The translations under genes were made by a program, and so were the position numbers. The notes under the pieces were generated by a model that was not told the origin of the DNA, searched no databases, and worked only from the letters and a program-made list of their open reading frames with translations. Positions 44,548 to 49,961 of a stretch of DNA of 49,961 nucleotides are shown here, piece by piece. The stretch is from NCBI GenBank assembly GCA_900696575.1, contig CAADHD010000008.1:1-49961 (forward strand), read 5' to 3'. Source of the stretch: an uncultured Bacteroidota bacterium (GTDB taxonomy: Bacteria > Bacteroidota > Bacteroidia > AKYH767-A > OLB10). Within the stretch, counting starts at the first letter, position 1; each line of letters begins with the position of its first letter.

Positions 44548-44599
44548 GCATTTCATTTTTTTAGAATGATACAAAAATTCAGGGCCTGGCCTGCCTGAT

Positions 44600-44607
44600 T
44601 ACATTTG
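44600..44607 (+). promoter_or_regulatory. Putative -7 promoter element (TACATTTG)
   Basis: TACATTTG ends 19 nt before the GTG start at 44627 of the ZIP transporter gene, supporting that start. Confidence 0.5.
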
Positions 44608-44626
44608 TACCTAAAAACTGACTGTT

Positions 44627-45355
44627 GTGCATTGGTTTGAATACCTGCTGCTTTTTGTCATCATCTTTTTAAGCGGATGGAGCTTTTTGCTGCTTGGAAA
44701 AAACAATGAAATGCTTTTGAAGCTTTCACTTGCGTTTTCTGGCGCCTTTCTGTTTACAATTAGTATTATTCATCTTATTCCTTCGCTGTTTCAGCAGGGC
44801 GGAAGCAAGGCAGGATATTTTATTCTGGCCGGTTTTTTCCTGCAGATTATTATCGAGTTTTTCTCCGAAGGAATTGAGCATGGCCATACGCATCAACATT
44901 CATCAGGCGAAAAAACTTTTCCTTTAACCATGATGGCCGGTTTAAGCCTGCATTCTTTTCTGGAAGGCATGCCGCTGGAAGGTAATTTTAATCATAACCA
45001 TAATCACAGCCATAATCATGTGCTGCTTACCGGTATTATTCTTCACCATATTCCTGTGGCTCTGGCTTTAATGAGCATGTTATCTGTTTCAGGATTAGGA
45101 AAAGCAAAATCTCTATTATGGCTGGCGGTTTTTGCTCTTATGGCTCCTTTAGGAGCGCTTACCAGCCGCATGTTGATGAATGCTGATTTGGAAATGTCTC
45201 CTCATTTTTTTGATTATACCATGGCTGTTGTAGTCGGTATCTTCCTCCATATCAGCACAACTATACTTTTCGAATCAAACAAAAACCACCATTTCAATTT
45301 ATTCAAACTGATAACGGTGCTGGCCGGTGGAATTATAGCCATGTGGCTGTTTTAA
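44627..45355 (+). CDS. ZIP family metal transporter
   Basis: A 242-residue ZIP-type divalent metal importer (zinc or related metal) with about 7-8 membrane helices. The metal-binding helix pattern includes HSFLEGMPLEG and GIILHHIPVALALMSML, which is the ZIP signature with conserved His and Glu. Two His-rich loops (HGHTHQHSS; HNHNHSHNH) lie between helices and are likely metal-binding. It starts at GTG 44627, which fits a nearby TACATTTG element. Metal specificity is not proven. Confidence 0.93.
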   Translation: MHWFEYLLLFVIIFLSGWSFLLLGKNNEMLLKLSLAFSGAFLFTISIIHLIPSLFQQGGSKAGYFILAGFFLQIIIEFFSEGIEHGHTHQHSSGEKTFPLTMMAGLSLHSFLEGMPLEGNFNHNHNHSHNHVLLTGIILHHIPVALALMSMLSVSGLGKAKSLLWLAVFALMAPLGALTSRMLMNADLEMSPHFFDYTMAVVVGIFLHISTTILFESNKNHHFNLFKLITVLAGGIIAMWLF

Positions 45356-45421
45356 TTCAGGTCTTTAAGTTTGTTCAGCCATAATAATCATTGTATTTCC
45401 ATACTACTAAACTCTTTTTTA

Positions 45422-45429
45422 TACATTCG
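45422..45429 (+). promoter_or_regulatory. Putative -7 promoter element (TACATTCG) of rpmH
   Basis: TACATTCG, one mismatch to TANNTTTG, ends 23 nt before the rpmH ATG. Confidence 0.4.
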
Positions 45430-45452
45430 CACCCCGTTTTAGAATTGTTATC

Positions 45453-45614
45453 ATGAAAAGGACTTATCAGCCATCCAAAAGAAAGCGCGTAAATAAGCAT
45501 GGTTTCCGCGAGAGAATGTCAACTGCCAATGGCCGCAGAGTGTTAGCCGCCAGAAGAAGAAAAGGACGCTATAAACTTACTGTCTCAGACGAACAGGCTA
45601 TTAAAGGAAAATAA
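45453..45614 (+). CDS. rpmH: 50S ribosomal protein L34
   Basis: A 53-residue, strongly basic ribosomal protein. The sequence [19 protein letters not shown] is the standard start of L34, and [13 protein letters not shown] is the conserved core. It ends with a short acidic/Lys tail (SDEQAIKGK). It is followed by a very strong terminator and appears monocistronic. The usual rnpA/dnaA neighbourhood is absent here. Confidence 0.97.
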   Translation: MKRTYQPSKRKRVNKHGFRERMSTANGRRVLAARRRKGRYKLTVSDEQAIKGK

Positions 45615-45634
45615 TCTTTTGAACAACCTTCATG

Positions 45635-45668
45635 CCCGTCTCGTCTGACTTTGACGAGACGGGTTTTT
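45635..45668 (+). terminator. Strong Rho-independent terminator of rpmH
   Basis: An 11-bp perfect stem, CCCGTCTCGTC (45635-45645) with GACGAGACGGG (45653-45663), surrounds a 7-nt loop and is followed by five T. It insulates rpmH from the methyltransferase gene and also shows that a TTG start at 45651 (inside the hairpin) is unlikely. Confidence 0.9.
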
Positions 45669-45692
45669 CATTTTATAGCGCAACTAAAAAGA

Positions 45693-46229
45693 ATGGTAAA
45701 AAAACTCAAGCTTGAAGAGTTGAACCGATTAAGTGCTGAGCAGACTGTATTGGCGCCAAAGAGGCCTGTCATACTGGTTTTAGATAATGTAAGAAGCGCA
45801 TTAAATGTCGGCTCCATATTCAGAACTGCAGATGCTTTTGGAATTGAGTCAGTTTATTTATGCGGTATAACCGCCTGCCCGCCACATCGCGAAATTTTAA
45901 AAACCGCATTGGGAGCAACTGAAACTGTTCACTGGAAATACTTCAGCAAGGTTGAAGAAGCTGCTCTGAAATTAAAAGCCACAGGATATCATATTGCGGC
46001 TGTTGAACAGACAGATAGCAGTGTAATGTTAAACAAATTTATTGGCGCTGAAAAGCAAGCATTGATAGTTGGAAATGAAATTGACGGAGTAAGCGAAGAA
46101 GCCTTGGTGCACTGCAGTAGCTTTATTGAAGTTCCGCAGTCTGGCGCCAAACATTCTTTAAACGTAGCTGTTTGCACAGGCATTGTTTTATGGGAGATTA
46201 TTAGCGGGCATAGCAATGCTGAAAAATAA
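45693..46229 (+). CDS. TrmH/SpoU family RNA 2'-O-methyltransferase
   Basis: A 178-residue methyltransferase with the SPOUT knot fold. The diagnostic motifs are LDNVRSALNVGSIFRTADAF, ALIVGNEIDGVSEE and VPQSGAKHSLNVAVCTGIVLWE, which form the trefoil knot and SAM site. It is expected to methylate a ribose 2'-OH in tRNA or rRNA. I chose ATG at 45693; earlier TTG starts fall inside the rpmH terminator. The target nucleotide is unknown. Confidence 0.94.
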   Translation: MVKKLKLEELNRLSAEQTVLAPKRPVILVLDNVRSALNVGSIFRTADAFGIESVYLCGITACPPHREILKTALGATETVHWKYFSKVEEAALKLKATGYHIAAVEQTDSSVMLNKFIGAEKQALIVGNEIDGVSEEALVHCSSFIEVPQSGAKHSLNVAVCTGIVLWEIISGHSNAEK

Positions 46230-46349
46230 GCAGGTTTGAATCTTTTAGCTAACCGGAACCTTGTTCTTCAGATTGCCCCGGGATGGCATGAACCCAACAT
46301 GATGCTTTCTAATTCCTAATCACTTTCCTTTGCTGCATTAAACTTTCCG

Positions 46350-47585
46350 GTGCGCTTTTCTGAACTTATAAAAATGGCCATTCAGGCCGTGCGGGCACAA
46401 AAGCTCCGTGCTGTCCTTACGGCATTGATTATTGCCTTTGGCATCATGGCGCTAGTAGGTATTCTCACTGCCATTGATGCAGTGAAATATTATTTCAACA
46501 GCAACTTTGCCATGATGGGTGCTAATTCATTCACCATCCGTAATGCCGGACTCGGAATCCGGGTAAGCGGAAAAGGGAAAAAGCGACAGCGGCATGAAGC
46601 CATTTCATATCATCAGGCTTTGGAATTAAAGGAAGCATTTACACTGAAACAATCTATCGTTTCGGTTTCTGTTATGGCTTCTCCGGTAGCAACGGTTAAG
46701 TACAGCGGCATGAAAACCAATCCTAACATCTCCGTTTGGGGAGGCGATGAAAACTATCTGGTGGCTACAGGTTACGAACTCGAATCGGGCAGAAACATTA
46801 CTGTACAGGATGTTGAATTTGCCTCTCCTGTGGCTATTGTCGGAAAAGAAATAGTAAATAAACTGTTCAATAAACAGAATCCAATAGGCCGCGAAATTGC
46901 AGTCGGAAGCAAGAAGTACCATATTATCGGATTGCTTAAAGAAAAAGGATCCAGTTTCGGATTTGGTGGAGATAAGTCTGTAATCATACCCGTTTCAAAT
47001 GCACGCTTCAATTACCTCACACCAAGAACTTCCTATTCCATCACCGTTAAAGTTGAACATGTAACACAGATAGAACCTGCCATTGGTGAAGCTACTGCAT
47101 TGATGCGAAGTATAAGAAAAGATGCTGTAGGCCGCGATGATTCTTTCGAAATAACCAAGAGCGATTCATTAGCAGAAATGGTCATAGATCAGTTAAAGTA
47201 CATCACCATTGCCGCTACGTTTATAGGCTTCATCACCTTGCTTGGAGCAGGAGTAGGGTTGATGAACATTATGCTGGTAAGTGTTACAGAGCGCACACGC
47301 GAAATCGGAATCAGAAAATCAATTGGAGCAACTTCCCGAATCATCAGATTACAGTTTCTTACCGAAGCCATTCTTGTTTGTCAGGCTGGCGGGCTTATAG
47401 GAATTGTTCTTGGTATTGCCATAGGTAACCTGCTTTCTGTCGTTATGGGTACTGGATTCATCATTCCATGGAACTGGATATTGACAGGAGTTACACTTTG
47501 CTTTATAACCGGAATTGCATCGGGCTACTATCCGGCTTCAAAAGCAGCACGGTTAGACCCTATCGAAGCTCTGCGCTACGAATAA
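46350..47585 (+). CDS. ABC transporter permease, MacB/FtsX type
   Basis: A 411-residue inner-membrane permease. The N-terminal transmembrane helix is followed by a periplasmic MacB-like core domain (about 45-270), with '[20 protein letters not shown]' as a typical stretch. Three further helices form an FtsX domain (about 285-405) with [19 protein letters not shown]. It resembles permeases that drive mechanotransmission, such as lipoprotein or antimicrobial-peptide export. No ATPase gene is adjacent, so the partner must be elsewhere. The start is GTG. Confidence 0.94.
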   Translation: MRFSELIKMAIQAVRAQKLRAVLTALIIAFGIMALVGILTAIDAVKYYFNSNFAMMGANSFTIRNAGLGIRVSGKGKKRQRHEAISYHQALELKEAFTLKQSIVSVSVMASPVATVKYSGMKTNPNISVWGGDENYLVATGYELESGRNITVQDVEFASPVAIVGKEIVNKLFNKQNPIGREIAVGSKKYHIIGLLKEKGSSFGFGGDKSVIIPVSNARFNYLTPRTSYSITVKVEHVTQIEPAIGEATALMRSIRKDAVGRDDSFEITKSDSLAEMVIDQLKYITIAATFIGFITLLGAGVGLMNIMLVSVTERTREIGIRKSIGATSRIIRLQFLTEAILVCQAGGLIGIVLGIAIGNLLSVVMGTGFIIPWNWILTGVTLCFITGIASGYYPASKAARLDPIEALRYE

Positions 47586-47620
47586 TCAGCAGGAATTCTA
47601 CAAATTCCCAATCCTTTTCA

Positions 47621-47628
47621 TACATTTG
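47621..47628 (+). promoter_or_regulatory. Putative -7 promoter element (TACATTTG) of the rpsF operon
   Basis: TACATTTG, a perfect TANNTTTG match, ends 45 nt before the rpsF ATG, leaving a leader of about 38 nt. Confidence 0.5.
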
Positions 47629-47673
47629 CCGTCCTTTTACAAAAGGCTTATTATCAATTAATTATCAACAACT

Positions 47674-48045
47674 ATGCTTAAGCATTACGAAACAGTCTTC
47701 ATCCTTACTCCGGTTTTGTCGCAAGACCAACTGGCCGAGGCCGTTGACAAGTTCAAGAAAATCCTCACCGGCAACGGTTCCAGAATTGTTTTTGAAAACA
47801 ATTGGGGATTACGCAAACTGGCTTACCCGATTCAGAAAAAGAATACGGGATTCTACTACCTCATTGAGTTTATGGGCGATGGGTCTATTATCAGCAAACT
47901 CGAAACCGAGTTTAAACGTGACGAGCGCATTATGCGCTATCTCACGGTGGCACTTGATAAACATGCCGTGGCTTACAACGAAAGAAAACGTAAACAAGCT
48001 GATTTGAAAAAGCAGCAGGAGGCTGAAACAACCGTAAACGAATAA
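47674..48045 (+). CDS. rpsF: 30S ribosomal protein S6
   Basis: A 123-residue ribosomal protein beginning [16 protein letters not shown], with the conserved [13 protein letters not shown]. It has a Lys/Gln/Glu-rich C-terminal tail. It binds 16S rRNA together with S18. It heads the operon rpsF-rpsR-rplI, with a gap of 4 nt to rpsR. Confidence 0.97.
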   Translation: MLKHYETVFILTPVLSQDQLAEAVDKFKKILTGNGSRIVFENNWGLRKLAYPIQKKNTGFYYLIEFMGDGSIISKLETEFKRDERIMRYLTVALDKHAVAYNERKRKQADLKKQQEAETTVNE

Positions 48046-48049
48046 ACTT

Positions 48050-48328
48050 ATGAGCACAAAAGCACATTCAAAACAAGAGGTGAGATACCTTAATCCACCC
48101 GCTGCCGAAAAACAAAAAAAGAAATACTGCCGTTTCAAGAAGATTGGCATTAAATACATTGATTACAAAGATGCCGGCTTCCTGATTAAATTTGTTAATG
48201 AGCAGGGAAAATTGCTTCCCCGCAGGCTTACCGGTACTTCATTAAAGTATCAGCGCAAAGTTGGGCAGGCTATTAAAAGAGCTCGCCATCTTTCTCTGCT
48301 TCCTTATGTGGGCGATATGTTAAAATAA
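48050..48328 (+). CDS. rpsR: 30S ribosomal protein S18
   Basis: A 92-residue ribosomal protein with the S18 core '[18 protein letters not shown]' and [29 protein letters not shown]. The N-terminal extension of about 20 residues before the core is mildly longer than the E. coli protein. It starts 4 nt after rpsF and ends 22 nt before rplI. Confidence 0.97.
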   Translation: MSTKAHSKQEVRYLNPPAAEKQKKKYCRFKKIGIKYIDYKDAGFLIKFVNEQGKLLPRRLTGTSLKYQRKVGQAIKRARHLSLLPYVGDMLK

Positions 48329-48350
48329 TTTATAGGAAAGGAGAACAACT

Positions 48351-48803
48351 ATGCAAGTTATTTTAAAACAAGATGTAAAAAACCTCGGCTTTGCCGATGA
48401 TGTGGTAACCGTTAAAAACGGTTACGGCATGAATTACCTCATTCCGCGCGGTTTGGCCGTGGCTGCTAACGAGGCCAATCAGAAAATGCATGCTGAAAAC
48501 CTGAAGCAGCGTGCTCACAAAATGAAAAAGATTGAAGACGATGCTTCTAAAGTGGCCGGCCTTATTGAAAGCGTTACGCTTACCATTCCTATGAAAGCCG
48601 GTGAAAAAGGGAAACTCTACGGCTCCGTTACAAGTCAGAACATTGCCGATGTGCTTAAAAAAATGGGACATAAAATTGACAAAAAGCAAATTCTTATGCC
48701 CGAAGAACACATCCGCCAGCTTGGAGCATATACTGCCGAAATTCTGTTACACCGCAATGTGAAAGTGAAAATAAACTTCGAAGTAACACAAGCCGAGAAA
48801 TAA
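48351..48803 (+). CDS. rplI: 50S ribosomal protein L9
   Basis: A 150-residue protein of typical length. The N-domain starts MQVILKQDVKNLGFADDVV and has NGYGMNYLIPRGLA; a long helix connects to the C-domain with EKGKLYGSVTSQNIADVL. It is the third gene of the rpsF-rpsR-rplI operon. AAAGGAGAA lies about 10 nt before the ATG, one of the few Shine-Dalgarno-like sites in the window. Confidence 0.97.
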   Translation: MQVILKQDVKNLGFADDVVTVKNGYGMNYLIPRGLAVAANEANQKMHAENLKQRAHKMKKIEDDASKVAGLIESVTLTIPMKAGEKGKLYGSVTSQNIADVLKKMGHKIDKKQILMPEEHIRQLGAYTAEILLHRNVKVKINFEVTQAEK

Positions 48804-48815
48804 ATTAACAAACCG

Positions 48816-48858
48816 GAGGCGTTGCATCACTTAGCAGGGCTTGGTGTTTCAGCGCCTC
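48816..48858 (+). other. GAGGCG/CGCCTC inverted repeat between rplI and efp
   Basis: GAGGCG (48816-48821) and CGCCTC (48853-48858) are complementary around a 31-nt loop, directly between the rplI stop and the efp start. No T-tract follows. It could be a weak terminator, a processing site or a leader structure; the evidence is limited to this pairing. Confidence 0.3.
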
Positions 48859-48879
48859 TGCAATTTAAAAACTAGAACT

Positions 48880-49443
48880 ATGGCTAATACAGGCGATATA
48901 AATGTAGGCTCAATCATCCGTTTTAACGGTGAACTTTGCCAGATTACAGAATACCAGCATCGTACTCCCGGCAACCTGCGCGCTTTCTATCAGGCCAAAA
49001 TGCGTAATCTGAAAACCGGTAAACAAACTGAATACCGTTTCCGTGCCGGTGAAGATGTTGAAGTGGCACGCGTAGAATTCAAAGTGTTGCAATTTATTTA
49101 CAAAGACGGAGAGAATATCGTTTGCATGGATAATCAGTCATTCGAACAGGTTCACATACCCGAAATCATGTTTGGCAATTCAAAAGATATTCTCAAAGAA
49201 GGCATGGAAGTTAAAGTAGCTTTTGAAGGCGATGAACCTTTGCTGGCCGAAGCCCCCACCTTTGTCGAACTTGATATCACCTACTGCGAGCCGGGTGTAA
49301 AAGGCGATACCGCTTCTTCTAACGTACTCAAACCCGCCACAGTAGAAACCGGAGCAACCGTTATGGTTCCCCTCTTTGTAAACACAGGCGAGCGCATTAA
49401 AGTGGATACCCGCACTATGAGCTACGTAGAACGCGTAAAATAA
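48880..49443 (+). CDS. efp: Elongation factor P with unusual tip residue
   Basis: A 187-residue translation factor that relieves ribosomes stalled at polyproline. The KOW-like domain (1-63) and the two OB domains are complete, with 'FVELDITYCEPGVKGDTA' and the C-terminal GERIKVDTRTMSYVERVK typical of EF-P. The loop that normally carries the modified Lys (PGKGQAF in E. coli) reads PGNLRAF here, so Asn32 replaces the modified Lys and Arg34 is two residues on. I chose ATG at 48880 rather than an upstream start at 48841 whose extra residues are unconserved. Activity may not depend on the known EpmA/EarP/YmfI-type modification. Confidence 0.96.
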   Translation: MANTGDINVGSIIRFNGELCQITEYQHRTPGNLRAFYQAKMRNLKTGKQTEYRFRAGEDVEVARVEFKVLQFIYKDGENIVCMDNQSFEQVHIPEIMFGNSKDILKEGMEVKVAFEGDEPLLAEAPTFVELDITYCEPGVKGDTASSNVLKPATVETGATVMVPLFVNTGERIKVDTRTMSYVERVK

Positions 49444-49467
49444 TTTCTGAATCACACATCCATTAAC

Positions 49468-49496
49468 GCCTGTCCTTACCCGACAGGCTTTTTTTT
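49468..49496 (+). terminator. Rho-independent terminator of efp
   Basis: GCCTGTC (49468-49474) pairs with GACAGGC (49482-49488) around a 7-nt loop and is followed by eight T. A clear intrinsic terminator for efp and possibly the upstream ribosomal protein operon. Confidence 0.85.
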
Positions 49497-49506
49497 ATAC
49501 TCCATG

Positions 49507-49760
49507 CGTCACTGCGTGTGATTCAGAAGCCAAGGCTGATGAAGCAACCAATCAGACTCATTCTTGTTTAACGTCACTGCAAGCGCGTGCAGCAGGATAA
49601 TGCAATGGCAGCTAAACAGTCTCATACTTTGAAACGTCACTGCGATCCGACCATAGGCAGCGAAGCAGTCTCATGAAATTAAGCGCTGCACCTATTAATA
49701 AGATTGCTTCATCAGTCATCTGCTTACGAATCAGGCATGATCGCAATGACAATCTTTTGA
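49507..49760. repeat. Clustered degenerate CGTCACTGC / AGATTGCTTC repeats
   Basis: CGTCACTGC occurs three times (49507, 49572, 49635), twice followed by CAGTCTCAT about 30-45 nt later. The inverse arrangement AGATTGCTTC...CGCAATGAC follows at 49701-49750. These resemble the widespread 'CGTCATTGCGA...GAAGCAATCT' family of intergenic repeats in partly decayed form. A related piece lies at 938-988. Small reading frames across this region look like translated repeat and are not called. Confidence 0.55.
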
Positions 49761-49923
49761 GATTCTACTGCAATGTATGCAGTCGTCTCGGTTTGCCCGG
49801 CATCTCCTCCAAAACCCTTTACCGGAAAATGCACAAAAAGAAGAGTGGCAATAGCCCTAAGGAATGAATAGTTTTTTGATTTCAGAATACTTTCTACTTT
49901 AGCTGCCATAAGCTGCCGGCTCC

Positions 49924-49961
49924 ATGAATTGGAAAGATATACCCTGGCCCGATGAACCGCC
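49924..49961 (+). CDS. Possible start of a truncated gene at the window edge
   Basis: ATG at 49924 opens a frame (MNWKDIPWPDEPP) that runs to the end of the window without a stop. Only 12 complete codons are visible, which is too few to identify a product. It is called only because the codons are sense and the preceding repeat region ends here. Confidence 0.3.
   Translation, partial: MNWKDIPWPDEP

Larger units (their letters stand above)
49444..49923. other. Gene-free stretch after efp
   Basis: After the efp terminator the sequence holds the clustered repeats described above and then about 160 nt (49761-49923) in which I see no convincing gene, RNA or promoter motif. Confidence 0.5.

Noticed and set aside
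45651-45692. TTG start for the SpoU methyltransferase
   Set aside because: It lies inside the rpmH terminator hairpin, so it would not be efficiently transcribed from rpmH; ATG 45693 gives a normal N-terminus.
49673-49909. Small reading frames on both strands near the right end
   Set aside because: They run through degenerate repeats, have no recognisable family and no start signals.

Overview
The window looks like a chromosomal segment of a Bacteroidota bacterium, probably of the Chitinophagales/Sphingobacteriales/Flavobacteriales type. I base this on C-terminal type IX secretion sorting domains on two large secreted proteins, a SusC-like TonB-dependent receptor, an S16 protein with a long Ala/Glu-rich tail, DUF5522 and TIGR02757 proteins, and TANNTTTG-type -7 promoter elements in front of many genes with few clear Shine-Dalgarno sites. 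No rRNA, tRNA, CRISPR array, insertion sequence or prophage was seen. Most of the window is ordinary, densely packed core chromosome. The two ends (1-1005 and 49444-49923) are gene-free and hold structured, decayed repeat DNA.

Layout. 1-1005: gene-free region with inverted repeats. 1006-10256 (minus strand): M13 peptidase lipoprotein, a membrane pyrophosphatase fused to a YceI domain, a giant T9SS-secreted protein and an Xaa-Pro aminopeptidase. 10372-16292 (plus): a tight five-gene operon coding for a FIST sensor protein, a soluble histidine kinase, a single-domain response regulator, a hybrid kinase (REC-PAS-like-HisKA-HATPase-REC-HPt) and an NtrC-like regulator that lacks a DNA-binding domain. 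16338-18618 (minus): lipoprotein, alkyltransferase-like protein, ALDH7-type dehydrogenase. 18718-21246 (plus): recF, a DUF721/DciA-like gene and obgE. 21268-23093 (minus): rimO and a secreted protein. 23297-25681 (plus): a protein of six DUF4397 modules with a T9SS tail. 25747-28446 (minus): small secreted protein, M20 dipeptidase, fabD.

28558-29663 (plus): DUF5522 mini-protein and SirB1-like protein. 29682-30257 (minus): rpsP. 30555-34469 (plus): OPT transporter, small conserved protein, PhnP-like metallo-hydrolase and TIGR02757 protein. 34487-39615 (minus): SGNH-like protein with an MBOAT acyltransferase, then a TonB receptor. 39705-42465 (plus): hutU, lipoprotein and a methyltransferase. 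42467-44008 (minus): DUF486 membrane protein and a GNAT-like protein. 44125-49443 (plus): ndk, ZIP transporter, rpmH, SpoU methyltransferase, MacB-type permease, rpsF-rpsR-rplI and efp.

The two most unusual items are the pyrophosphatase-YceI fusion (3176-5977) and the FIST-linked phosphorelay (10372-16292). The relay carries every element for multi-step phosphotransfer, but its NtrC-like member has neither a DNA-binding domain nor an intact GAFTGA loop. The elongation factor P is also notable because it has Asn where the modified Lys/Arg normally sits. All functional statements come from reading motifs and translated sequence; no database search was run.
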